A DNA stretch of 64,000 nt from an uncultured Lachnospiraceae bacterium (lineage in GTDB: Bacteria; Bacillota; Clostridia; Lachnospirales; Lachnospiraceae): assembly GCA_947382355.1 (NCBI GenBank), contig CANCYR010000007.1:1-64000 (forward strand), given 5' to 3'. Below are positions 16,442-24,238 of this stretch, in pieces (the first letter of the stretch is position 1; every line of letters begins with the position of its first letter). A program made the position numbers and the translations under genes. The notes under the pieces are model-generated. The model worked only from the letters and a program-made list of their open reading frames with translations, searched no databases and was not told where the DNA came from.

Positions 16442-17824
16442 GTGATCGGTTTGAAAAAAAGGATGAAATATCTATTTATGATGCTTATATTTGTTATTAT
16501 TATTTTTCTCATACTCACTGTTTACATGATTTGGCAGCAAAAGGGTCACTGGAATTTTCAAGAAGGAAAGCAGATATTAAACAACCCTGACAGAGGCTTT
16601 TATATTCAGGTAAACAGCGCCGATTATGAGGGAATCCCTGAGCTGGCAAAAGAGGTAAGGGTGATTCTGCTTGCTTTCCATATGGATGAATATATCCATG
16701 AGGAGCTATCGGAAGAAAAGATGGACGAGCTTCGTTGTGCTTTGGAAACTGCAAGGCAGGAGCAGGTGTCTGTTATTTTCAGAGCCGCATACGGATTTTA
16801 TGATGACGTTTCAGAGCCGGAGAAAATGGAACGGATGGGAACGCATATAAGCCAGATTTCCAAGGTGCTAAATGAATATGAAGAGAACATTCTTGTAGTG
16901 CAGGCAGGAATGCTGGGAGAATACGGGGAATGGCATTCCAGCATCTATTTAGAGGGAAATGAAGAAAACCAGAAAAGAAGCAGGCTCTACATTTTAAGAC
17001 AGTGGGAAGAATATTTAAACCCGGAAATCAAGGTGGCAGTACGGCGTCCCAGATTTATACGGGAGGCAATGAAAGAAAATATTTTAGCAGGCAGGCTCAG
17101 CCTTCATAACGATGCGCTTTTGTCCACAGACAGCGACATGGGCACCTACGACGACCCGGACATGGGGCGAATGGAGGAGCTGGACTGGATGAAGAATGCC
17201 CTGGCAGAGCAGGTAAATGGGGGCGAAATGCCCACACCGGAAGAATTCAGCCTTCCGGAAAATGCTGATAAAGAGTTTGGTTTGATGCATGTAACCTATC
17301 TGAATCTGAAATATAACGAAGAAGTTCTGAAACGATGGTCTGATATGACCATGGACGACATGAATGCAAAGGACTATCTGGAAAATCATTTAGGATACCG
17401 CCTGTTTTTATCGGAGCTTGCCATGAGGAAAATGTATTTTGAACCGGAATTGTCCATGGCTGGAATGCAGATACGCATAAAGCTGTGCAATACCGGCTAT
17501 GGAGCTATTTCACCGAAATATAAGCTGTACCTTTCTCTGACTTCCGGTGAAAAACAGATTTTACAGGAGATTTCGCTGCCAAAGCTCTACAGTATTTCCA
17601 ACAAGCAGACTGTGGAAGGGCAAATAACTGTTAAGATTCCGAAGGAATTTTTGCAGGATAGTGAAAATATTGTAATTGGTTTGAAAATAGCCGGGAATGA
17701 AGAGGTGAAGGAAGAGAAGAATTGTATAGAGCTTGCCAATCAGGAGCTTACTTACCGGGATGGGATAAATGAAGTGATTACATTGGAAAAGGTATCGAAA
17801 TGGCTGTATAAGGTATCCAGATAG
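16442..17824 (+). CDS. DUF4874/DUF4832-type membrane-anchored glycosidase-like protein
   Basis: This protein is 460 aa from a GTG at 16442; a TTG at 16451 is an equally good start because AGGTGAT (16440-16446) would serve it. A single N-terminal membrane segment (about residues 9-28) leaves the rest outside. The segment NPDRGFYIQV near residue 48 is the hallmark of the DUF4874 domain, and the middle has TIM-barrel-like strands (VILLAFHMDEY, VIFRAAYGF, ILVVQAGMLGEYGEWH). The C-terminal 110 residues look like an immunoglobulin-like beta domain. Family members are thought to act on polysaccharides, but the reaction is not established. Confidence 0.7.
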   Translation: MIGLKKRMKYLFMMLIFVIIIFLILTVYMIWQQKGHWNFQEGKQILNNPDRGFYIQVNSADYEGIPELAKEVRVILLAFHMDEYIHEELSEEKMDELRCALETARQEQVSVIFRAAYGFYDDVSEPEKMERMGTHISQISKVLNEYEENILVVQAGMLGEYGEWHSSIYLEGNEENQKRSRLYILRQWEEYLNPEIKVAVRRPRFIREAMKENILAGRLSLHNDALLSTDSDMGTYDDPDMGRMEELDWMKNALAEQVNGGEMPTPEEFSLPENADKEFGLMHVTYLNLKYNEEVLKRWSDMTMDDMNAKDYLENHLGYRLFLSELAMRKMYFEPELSMAGMQIRIKLCNTGYGAISPKYKLYLSLTSGEKQILQEISLPKLYSISNKQTVEGQITVKIPKEFLQDSENIVIGLKIAGNEEVKEEKNCIELANQELTYRDGINEVITLEKVSKWLYKVSR

Positions 17825-17850
17825 ATAAAGACAGATAAAGATTTTTTCTG

Positions 17851-17879
17851 TTGATGGAATGATAGCGAAGTGCTATAAT
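17851..17879 (+). promoter_or_regulatory. Promoter of the cobalamin-controlled operon
   Basis: TTGATG (17851-17856), a 17 bp spacer and TATAAT (17874-17879). Transcription would begin just before the riboswitch. Confidence 0.7.
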
Positions 17880-17886
17880 AAAAATC

Positions 17887-18048
17887 GGCTTGTCTGGGGA
17901 AACAGGTGTAATTCCTGTACGAGCCCGTCGCCGTAAGGCATAAATGAATTTCCGGAAATCTAACCAAAAGCCACAAATTGGGAAAAGCCATTGGAGTATA
18001 TCTGAGAAGGCCGGTTGCCGGAATGCCAAGTCGAAATATCCAGACAGG
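17887..18048 (+). promoter_or_regulatory. Cobalamin riboswitch
   Basis: The conserved elements appear in order: GGGGAAACAGGTGTAATTCC followed by a CGAGCCCGTCGCCGTAA region, then AGCCA and GGGAAAAGCC, then GAGAAGGCCGG...GCCAAG. P1 closes by GTCTGG (17892-17897) with CCAGAC (18040-18045). The 70 nt between P1 and the DUF4430 gene is the expression platform. Binding of a cobalamin should reduce expression of the lipoprotein and transporter genes downstream. Confidence 0.88.
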
Positions 18049-18116
18049 AAAATCCTCTTTTGATAACTGCGAGCGCCGGTTTTTAGGGGAAATAAAAAAC
18101 AAAGGAGATTGAAAGC

Positions 18117-18707
18117 ATGCAAATGAAATGTAGTAAAAAAATATCGTCATTGCTTCTTTGTATGGTGCTTATTGTGGCTATGGCGCTGTTTACAACTGGT
18201 TGTAATGGCAATAACAGCCCTTCTGCAAAAGGGACGGAGGAGACTGCCCAAACAGAGGAGACAGGACTGGCAGAGGAGGACGTTCAGACAGATGATACGG
18301 AACAGGCAGAAGAGGACATTCAGACCGATGATACGGAACAGATAGAAGAGAATGTCCAGTCAGACGAAAATGCCCAGCCGGATGAGTCCGTTCAGGCAGA
18401 AGGAACTGTATTAGGAGAAGGAAATACAAAATTCATTCTCACGGTAGTGGATAAGGAAGGTGCGGAGACACAGTTTGAAATCCATACGGATAAAGAAACA
18501 GTAGGAGAGGCTTTGGAAGAGCTTGAACTGATTGACGGAGAAGAAGGGGAATATGGCCTTTATGTAAAAACAGTCAATGGTATAACTGCTGATTATGACA
18601 AGGATGGTGTGTATTGGGCATTTTATATCAATGGTGAATATGCGCAGACAGGAATTGATGTCACGGCAATTACAGAAGGGGACAATTATACCTTGAAGGT
18701 TGAATAA
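18117..18707 (+). CDS. DUF4430 (transcobalamin C-terminal-like) lipoprotein, likely corrinoid binding
   Basis: This 196 aa protein has AAAGGAG upstream and a lipobox (LFTTGC), so it is anchored outside the membrane. An acidic, low-complexity linker (about residues 35-100) has near repeats of QTDDTEQAEEDI. The C-terminal 95 residues are a DUF4430 domain (TLTVVDKEG-like strand, FEIHTDKETVGEALEELELIDG, YWAFYINGEYAQTGID), the fold shared with the C-terminal domain of intrinsic factor and transcobalamin. Placement directly after a cobalamin riboswitch and before an ECF S-component makes corrinoid capture the best inference. Confidence 0.82.
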   Translation: MQMKCSKKISSLLLCMVLIVAMALFTTGCNGNNSPSAKGTEETAQTEETGLAEEDVQTDDTEQAEEDIQTDDTEQIEENVQSDENAQPDESVQAEGTVLGEGNTKFILTVVDKEGAETQFEIHTDKETVGEALEELELIDGEEGEYGLYVKTVNGITADYDKDGVYWAFYINGEYAQTGIDVTAITEGDNYTLKVE

Positions 18708-18709
18708 GC

Positions 18710-19234
18710 ATGAAACTTACAATAAGGGAGATTGCCGTGTTTGGAATGCTTGGAGCTGTCATGTACGGTTCCAAGCTCATTATGGAGTTAATACCCAATG
18801 TGCATCTGCTTGGGGTTCTGACTGTGGCTTACACGGTTGTTTACAGGAAAAAAGCATTGTACCCTATTTATACTTATGTAATTTTAAACGGTATTTTCTG
18901 CGGCTTTTCAGCCTGGTGGGTTCCATATTTATATTTATGGACCATCCTTTGGGGAGCTGTCATGCTGCTTCCAAAAAAAATGCCGAAAAAAATAGAGCCG
19001 GTAATATATATGGCGGTATGTGCGGCTCATGGTTTTCTGTTCGGCACATTGTATGCGCCTTTGCAGGCAATCATGTTTGGATTGAATTTTCAGGGAATGA
19101 TAGCCTGGATTGTTGCAGGACTGCCATGGGACTGCATTCATGGAATCAGCAATTTTTTTTGCGGAATATTGATAATGCCCATTGTTTTTGCATTAAGACA
19201 GGCGGAAAAAAATATCGGGAAAAGTCCATATTGA
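18710..19234 (+). CDS. ECF transporter S-component, probably for corrinoids
   Basis: This 174 aa integral membrane protein has about six segments and the typical short N-terminus (KLTIREIAVFGMLGAVMYGSK). It starts 2 bp after the DUF4430 stop, in one riboswitch-controlled transcript. No energising EcfA/EcfA'/EcfT genes are nearby, so it should use a shared group II module encoded elsewhere. The substrate is inferred from the riboswitch and the lipoprotein; sequence alone does not fix it. A strong terminator follows. Confidence 0.85.
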   Translation: MKLTIREIAVFGMLGAVMYGSKLIMELIPNVHLLGVLTVAYTVVYRKKALYPIYTYVILNGIFCGFSAWWVPYLYLWTILWGAVMLLPKKMPKKIEPVIYMAVCAAHGFLFGTLYAPLQAIMFGLNFQGMIAWIVAGLPWDCIHGISNFFCGILIMPIVFALRQAEKNIGKSPY

Positions 19235-19249
19235 CTTGTTATTTCATAA

Positions 19250-19283
19250 TGCCGGAGCAGGAAAAGCCTGCTCCGGTATTTTT
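19250..19283 (+). terminator. Rho-independent terminator of the cobalamin operon
   Basis: A 12 bp stem, TGCCGGAGCAGG with CCTGCTCCGGTA, followed by TTTTTCTTTTT. Confidence 0.92.
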
Positions 19284-19433
19284 CTTTTTATAATTGAGTT
19301 TCTTGTAACCACAGTAAAACTGGACTGGTAAAAAAATAAAAAACTGGTTATTTTACAAATGCCAGAAAGCGGTATAATAGTGCAGGAACAAACGAACTAT
19401 AACAACGAATCAGGAAAGGCAGGAAAAACAGTT

Positions 19434-20309
19434 ATGGAAGAAAACAGATATGAATTAAACAAACAGCTTGCACAAATGCTAAAGGGCGGCGTCATTATGG
19501 ACGTGACCACACCGGAGCAGGCTAAGATTGCAGAGGAGGCAGGGGCATGTGCGGTAATGGCTTTGGAGCGTATTCCGGCAGATATCCGGGCAGCAGGCGG
19601 TGTTTCCAGAATGAGCGACCCGAAAATGATAAAAGGAATCCAGCAGGCAGTTTCTATTCCGGTTATGGCAAAATGCCGTATCGGACATTTTATGGAAGCA
19701 AGGATTTTGGAGGCAATTGAAATTGACTATATTGATGAAAGCGAAGTATTATCCCCGGCAGATGATATCTATCATATCAATAAGCACGATTTTAAGGTTC
19801 CTTTTGTATGTGGGGCACGGGATTTGGGAGAGGCGCTCAGACGGATTGGAGAAGGCGCTTCCATGATTCGCACGAAAGGGGAGCCGGGAACAGGAGATGT
19901 GGTGCAGGCAGTCCGCCATATGAGAGCAATGAATGCAGAAATCAGACGGATACAGAATCTGCGGGCGGATGAATTATTTGAAGCGGCAAAACAGCTTCAG
20001 GTGCCTGCAGAGCTTGTGCAGTATGTCCATGAGCATGGAAAGCCTCCGGTGGTGAATTTTGCAGCCGGGGGAGTGGCAACGCCGGCAGATGCCGCACTGA
20101 TGATGCATTTGGGAGCGGAAGGCGTATTTGTTGGTTCCGGCATATTCAAATCGGGTAACCCGGAAAAACGTGCCGCTGCCATTGTGAAAGCAGTGGCTAA
20201 CTATAACGATGCAGGGATGCTTGCAGAGCTGTCGGCTGATTTGGGAGAAGCAATGGTTGGAATCAACGAGCAGGAAATCCGGCTTTTGATGGCAGAGCGG
20301 GGAAAATAA
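19434..20309 (+). CDS. pdxS: Pyridoxal 5'-phosphate synthase, lyase subunit PdxS
   Basis: This 291 aa subunit joins ribose 5-phosphate, glyceraldehyde 3-phosphate and ammonia to form PLP. The ATG at 19434 gives the usual family length; an upstream in-frame ATG at 19359 overlaps the promoter region (a TATAAT lies at 19373-19378). The (beta/alpha)8 barrel shows the conserved start [22 protein letters not shown], the active-site MAKCRIGHF (imine Lys) and [12 protein letters not shown]. It is followed 1 bp later by pdxT, encoding the glutaminase that supplies ammonia. Confidence 0.97.
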   Translation: MEENRYELNKQLAQMLKGGVIMDVTTPEQAKIAEEAGACAVMALERIPADIRAAGGVSRMSDPKMIKGIQQAVSIPVMAKCRIGHFMEARILEAIEIDYIDESEVLSPADDIYHINKHDFKVPFVCGARDLGEALRRIGEGASMIRTKGEPGTGDVVQAVRHMRAMNAEIRRIQNLRADELFEAAKQLQVPAELVQYVHEHGKPPVVNFAAGGVATPADAALMMHLGAEGVFVGSGIFKSGNPEKRAAAIVKAVANYNDAGMLAELSADLGEAMVGINEQEIRLLMAERGK

Positions 20310-20310
20310 G

Positions 20311-20874
20311 ATGAAGATTGGAATTTTAGCACTGCAGGGCGCCTTTTTGGAGCATGAGCATATGCTCCAAAGGCTGGAAACCGATTATTTTGAAATCCGT
20401 CAGAAAAAGGATTTAGAGCAGCAGATGGATGGATTTATTATACCCGGCGGCGAGAGTACTGTTATGGGAAAGCTTTTAAAAGAACTGGATATGTTTGAAA
20501 TACTTCGGGACAGAATTTTGTCCGGGCTGCCCGTTTTTGGAACCTGTGCCGGGTTGATATTACTAGCAAAGGAAGTAGAAGACAATCCAACTTATTTTGG
20601 AAGCATGAATATCCGGGTAAAAAGAAATGCTTACGGGAGACAGCTTGGCAGTTTTTACACCCAACAGGATTTTGCAGGCATCGGTGTCATTCCCATGTCC
20701 TTTATCCGCGCCCCGTACATAGCAGAGGCATATGAAGGGGTTCAAATACTTGCATGGGCAGACGGGAAAATAGTTGCCGCCCGTCAGGGAAACCAGCTTG
20801 TAACCGCCTTTCATCCGGAGGTGAATGAGGATGTAAGGGTTCATCAATATTTTCTGGATATGATTAGCCGGTAA
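20311..20874 (+). CDS. pdxT: Pyridoxal 5'-phosphate synthase, glutaminase subunit PdxT
   Basis: This class I-type glutamine amidotransferase is 187 aa. The nucleophile Cys lies in GTCAGLILLA, the substrate loop in PGGESTVMGKLL, and the catalytic His and Glu in FHPEVNED. It releases ammonia from glutamine and passes it to the PdxS barrel in the 12+12 complex. It is coupled to pdxS by 1 bp spacing. Confidence 0.97.
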   Translation: MKIGILALQGAFLEHEHMLQRLETDYFEIRQKKDLEQQMDGFIIPGGESTVMGKLLKELDMFEILRDRILSGLPVFGTCAGLILLAKEVEDNPTYFGSMNIRVKRNAYGRQLGSFYTQQDFAGIGVIPMSFIRAPYIAEAYEGVQILAWADGKIVAARQGNQLVTAFHPEVNEDVRVHQYFLDMISR

Positions 20875-20965
20875 GAAGGGAAACGAATGGAATAGGAGAA
20901 ATGGAACGGATAGAAAAACAAATACAAATGATTAAGTTATGATTTTACAGGTACTATGGGATAGC

Positions 20966-20992
20966 GGCACTTCTGCTTTTGGCAGCAGTGCC
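20966..20992 (+). terminator. Weak terminator-like hairpin after pdxT
   Basis: GGCACT-t-CTGC pairs with GCAG-c-AGTGCC. Only ATTT follows, so termination may be partial or the hairpin may act on mRNA decay. Confidence 0.4.
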
Positions 20993-21023
20993 ATTTGAAA
21001 TTAAGCAAAAGCAGTTGGAAGAA

Positions 21024-21052
21024 TTGTAAAATACCATATTTTTATGTATAAT
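21024..21052 (+). promoter_or_regulatory. Sigma-A promoter of the nitrilase-family gene
   Basis: TTGTAA (21024-21029), a 17 bp spacer and TATAAT (21047-21052). Confidence 0.7.
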
Positions 21053-21105
21053 TAGAAAGCATCAAAAGAAAACATCAAATGGACGAAAAAGTGTAGGGAA
21101 GCAGT

Positions 21106-21993
21106 ATGATTTTTAAGGTTGCAATATTACAAAAACGAGCAAAAAACGGACAAGTAAATGAAAATGTAAACAGTATTATTAAAGCAATGAAAGAAGCAGC
21201 AAAAAATCATTCAGATATTCTGCTGCTTCCGGAATGTTTCATTACGGGCTATGATTTGCCTGTAACATATGAAAAGAGCATATCGGATGATGATGCAAAT
21301 ATTAGGAAAATTTGTGAATTGGCAAAAGAGTATGGAATCGGCGTGGTGTTGACCGCTTTTACAAAGGGAAGCAGGAAACCACAAAATACAGCATTTGTCA
21401 TTAATAAGGCGGGTAATATTTTGATGAAATATTCAAAGGTTCATACTTGCGACTTTGCAGATGAAAAGGATATTGAAGCTGGTAAAGAATTTAAGGTATG
21501 TGATTTTGATGGAATCAAATTAGGCATTATGATTTGTTATGACCGGGAGTATCCTGAAAGTGCAAGAATTTTAATGCTTAAGGGTGCGGAGATTATCCTT
21601 GTACCTAACGATTGCGTTTCTATGAATCCGAGACTGCAGGCATTATCTACAAGAGCATATGAAAATATGACAGGAATTGCAATGGCAAATCCAAATGGTG
21701 AAAACGCAGGGTGTTCATGCGCATATAGTCCTGTTTGCTGGGATAAAAATGGAATCTGTGTTGATAATACGATTTTGCTGGCTGATGCTATGACAGAGGG
21801 TATCTTTTATGCTGATTTCCATATGGAGGATATCAGAGAATACAGAAATAGCGAGATGATGGGAAATACATTCCGTAAAGTGGATGCCTATGGTGATTTG
21901 TTGAACAGAACTATACAAGAGCCATTTAAAAGAAAAGGACAGGACTGCAGTTATGAAAATAAAGCCGTAAATACAAACAAAACATACCTGTAA
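21106..21993 (+). CDS. Carbon-nitrogen hydrolase (nitrilase superfamily)
   Basis: This 295 aa cytoplasmic amidase has the Glu-Lys-Cys triad: Glu in LLLPECF, Lys in YSKVHTCDF and Cys in GIMICYDREYPES. A second conserved segment reads IILVPNDC. The length and C-terminal extension fit the branch of omega-amidases, N-carbamoyl-amine hydrolases and deaminated-glutathione amidases. It stands alone with its own promoter, so context does not narrow the substrate. Confidence 0.85.
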   Translation: MIFKVAILQKRAKNGQVNENVNSIIKAMKEAAKNHSDILLLPECFITGYDLPVTYEKSISDDDANIRKICELAKEYGIGVVLTAFTKGSRKPQNTAFVINKAGNILMKYSKVHTCDFADEKDIEAGKEFKVCDFDGIKLGIMICYDREYPESARILMLKGAEIILVPNDCVSMNPRLQALSTRAYENMTGIAMANPNGENAGCSCAYSPVCWDKNGICVDNTILLADAMTEGIFYADFHMEDIREYRNSEMMGNTFRKVDAYGDLLNRTIQEPFKRKGQDCSYENKAVNTNKTYL

Positions 21994-22160
21994 CGAGAGA
22001 GGCTCCTTTTATTTTTTACAGTAAGCCCGATAAACAGGAATGGGAATTGGAATATATCAGTCTGTACATACTATAAGTAATTTGGATTCCATCCTATAAA
22101 ATGTCACATGTTGCCAAAATTCTTACTTTGGCATATAGTGATAAGAGGAGTGAAAAATAT

Positions 22161-22937
22161 ATGAATATATTAGTTGGAGTTTTAATTCCCTTTTTAGGGA
22201 CCACACTTGGCGCAGCATGTGTCTTTTTTATGCGGGGGGAGATAAAGCCGTTAGTTCAAAAATCTCTGCTTGGATTTGCTTCCGGAGTCATGGTGGCGGC
22301 TTCCGTATGGTCATTGCTTATTCCTGCCATTGATATGTCGGAAAGTATGGGAAGGCTGGCATTTATTCCGGCAGCAGCAGGCTTTGTGCTGGGCATCGGA
22401 TTTTTACTGCTTATGGATGAGTTTGTTCCCCATATTCACCTGGACAGCGAAAAACCAGAAGGGCTTCCCGCCCCTTTAAAAAAAACAACAATGCTTGTCC
22501 TTGCAGTAACCCTTCATAATATTCCTGAGGGAATGGCTGTTGGCGTAGTGTTTGCAGGACTTCTTTCCGGGAATGCGGATATTACCTTTGCAGGCGCCCT
22601 TGTGCTTGCTATTGGAATTGCCATTCAGAACTTTCCGGAGGGCGCCATTATTTCCCTTCCTTTAAGAAGTGAGGGGATGACAAGAGGAAAATCCTTTTTG
22701 TATGGGACTCTTTCCGGGGTGGTAGAGCCTGTAGCAGCAGGAATTACCATTTTGTTAACGGGAATCATGGAGCCGGTTCTGCCTTATCTGCTGGCTTTTG
22801 CGGCTGGAGCCATGGTATATGTAGTGGTAGAGGAGCTTTTGCCGGAAGCATCGGAAGGAGAGCACAGCAATATTGCCACCATCGGCTTTTCAGTGGGTTT
22901 TCTTGTTATGATGATACTGGATGTGGCGCTTGGATAA
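22161..22937 (+). CDS. ZIP-family divalent metal transporter
   Basis: This 258 aa protein starts at an ATG at 22161 behind GAGGAG; an in-frame ATG at 22101 lacks a ribosome site. About eight membrane segments are visible. The metal-site motifs are HNIPEGMAVGV in helix IV and NFPEGAIISLPLR in helix V, with VEELLPEA near the end. The protein resembles the GufA-like ZIP subgroup, which imports zinc, iron or manganese. No metal regulator site was recognised upstream. Confidence 0.93.
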   Translation: MNILVGVLIPFLGTTLGAACVFFMRGEIKPLVQKSLLGFASGVMVAASVWSLLIPAIDMSESMGRLAFIPAAAGFVLGIGFLLLMDEFVPHIHLDSEKPEGLPAPLKKTTMLVLAVTLHNIPEGMAVGVVFAGLLSGNADITFAGALVLAIGIAIQNFPEGAIISLPLRSEGMTRGKSFLYGTLSGVVEPVAAGITILLTGIMEPVLPYLLAFAAGAMVYVVVEELLPEASEGEHSNIATIGFSVGFLVMMILDVALG

Positions 22938-22939
22938 AG

Positions 22940-23035
22940 TCAAAGACCCCGCCGTAGGCGGCGGGGCATCAAACTTGAAACGCCCTAAGAGGCGGGATAT
23001 TTGACCTTTGCGGCAGTCGTCAAATGCTTGCACGC
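22940..23035. repeat. GC-rich multi-hairpin sequence, possible decayed IS200/IS605-type end
   Basis: Three small hairpins follow each other: CCCCGCCG-tagg-CGGCGGGG, CGCC-ctaaga-GGCG, and TTTGAC...GTCAAA. Local GC is far above its surroundings, between the ZIP and HAD genes. Subterminal hairpins of this kind are typical of IS200/IS605 ends, but no transposase or TnpB gene is present. The assignment is tentative. Confidence 0.35.
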
Positions 23036-23090
23036 AATGACTTGGCTCGTTGATTGTGGAAATAAAAAATACGAAAATGGAGAAAAAAAC

Positions 23091-23816
23091 ATGTATCAGA
23101 ATTATATTTTTGACTTGTATGGGACACTGGCAGATATTCATACAAATGAAGAGAAGGCATATCTGCATGAAAAAATGGCAGGACTCTATTCCGCCATGGG
23201 AGCTGCTTATTCAAAAAAGGAATGGAAGGAAGCCCATAAACAGGGTTGTAAAAGGAAAAAGACAGCAGGAAAAGACCCATTTTATGAAATTGAAATCAGG
23301 GATGTATTCCGGGAGCTTTTTACCCAAAAAGGAGTTGAACCGGATAAAGGACAGATTGAAGTAATCTGTCAGATATTCCGGATATTATCAAGAAGCTACA
23401 TAAGGCTTTATGATGGGGTGGCGGAATTTTTTGAAGCCTGCAGGGAAAAGGGCAAGAGGCTTTATCTGCTGAGCAATGCCCAGACCGCTTTTACCGTGGC
23501 AGAGTTAAAGGAATTGGGCTTATATGATAAATTTGACGGCATTGTAATTTCCTCCGAAGTAAAGGTATGTAAGCCGGATAAAAGGATTATGGAGGCTCTT
23601 TTAGAGAAATACCATTTGAAAAAAGAAGCCTCTATTATGATTGGAAATGACAGGATAAGCGATATACAGGTAGCAAAAAACTGCGGCATGGACAGTTTAT
23701 ATATCCATAGCAATATTTCACCAGCTGAATATACAGCAGAAGAGGAGAGCATTCAGGCGGAATATGAAGTGCTGGATGGGGATTTTAGAAGGTTGGAAGA
23801 ACTGATTCTGAAATAA
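23091..23816 (+). CDS. HAD-superfamily hydrolase
   Basis: This 241 aa enzyme starts at an ATG at 23091 behind ATGGAG; the in-frame extension to 23001 runs into the hairpin region. Motif I is FDLYGTLADI (nucleophile Asp, acid/base position Tyr-Gly-Thr variant D-L-Y-G-T, so the second Asp of DxD is replaced by Tyr). Motif II is LLSNAQ, motif III Lys is in CKPDKRI, and motif IV is GNDRISDI. The Tyr in place of the second Asp is common in this clostridial branch but may mean weak phosphatase activity. Substrate unknown. Confidence 0.85.
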   Translation: MYQNYIFDLYGTLADIHTNEEKAYLHEKMAGLYSAMGAAYSKKEWKEAHKQGCKRKKTAGKDPFYEIEIRDVFRELFTQKGVEPDKGQIEVICQIFRILSRSYIRLYDGVAEFFEACREKGKRLYLLSNAQTAFTVAELKELGLYDKFDGIVISSEVKVCKPDKRIMEALLEKYHLKKEASIMIGNDRISDIQVAKNCGMDSLYIHSNISPAEYTAEEESIQAEYEVLDGDFRRLEELILK

Positions 23817-23842
23817 CCCTGCTTCGTAGTGATAAAACCATT

Positions 23843-23900
23843 GTAACAGTTCAGCCCTCAGCTTTCCCGCACGGGAATCAGAACCGGTGGCAGGCAGAAA
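23843..23900. mobile_element. Element A copy 5: left-arm fragment
   Basis: The sequence from GTAACAGTTCAGCCCTCAG to GGCAGGCAGAAAA matches the left arm of copies 1 and 4. The core and right arm are missing. No target duplication remains. Confidence 0.75.
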
Positions 23901-23959
23901 AGCAGGAAAAATTGTTATAATTGACAAAATATACATCTGAAATTTATAGAGAAAATCGG

Positions 23960-23988
23960 TTGTATTTTTTTTCGTTTTTGAGTATAAT
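23960..23988 (+). promoter_or_regulatory. Promoter of the 6S-like RNA
   Basis: TTGTAT (23960-23965), a 17 bp spacer and TATAAT (23983-23988). The start of transcription would fall near 23995, at the first base of the closing stem of the RNA. Confidence 0.7.
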
Positions 23989-23994
23989 GATTAT

Positions 23995-24172
23995 ATCCTG
24001 AAATGTACGACAACTCTTGTCATTTTGAACCTACATTTACTTTAAACGGGATTCTTATATTGGAGCATAAATGTCAGGCCTTCATTGCGCAGAGGAAGAC
24101 AGGAGTGCTGCCTGCGGTTGCCCACCTAGCTTTGCTAGGAGTCAAAATACAAGAACCGGCATTTCGGGCTAC
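23995..24172 (+). ncRNA. ssrS: 6S RNA-like structured RNA
   Basis: A closing stem is formed by CCTGAAATG (23997-24005) with CATTTCGGG (24160-24168), about 170 nt apart. Inside it, ACATTTA pairs with TAAATGT around the single-stranded segment AACGGGATTCTTATATTGG, and a small hairpin CCTAG-ctttg-CTAGG sits near the 3' end. A promoter abuts the 5' end and a terminator follows. One long, bulged rod of this size fits 6S RNA, which sequesters sigma-A polymerase. The name rests on architecture and remembered sequence resemblance, not on a covariance search. Confidence 0.6.
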
Positions 24173-24178
24173 AAATGA

Positions 24179-24206
24179 AAAACAGTCCTTTCGGGCTGTT
24201 TTTTAT
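24179..24206 (+). terminator. Terminator of the 6S-like RNA
   Basis: AAACAG-t-CC pairs with GG-g-CTGTTT, followed by T residues. Confidence 0.75.
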
Positions 24207-24238
24207 ATGATAGAAAAAATAAGGATAAGGGAAGAGCT

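Noticed and set aside
18700-19293. 197-codon open frame overlapping the S-component gene
   Set aside because: It is an alternative frame of the membrane-protein gene, crosses its terminator and has no family resemblance.
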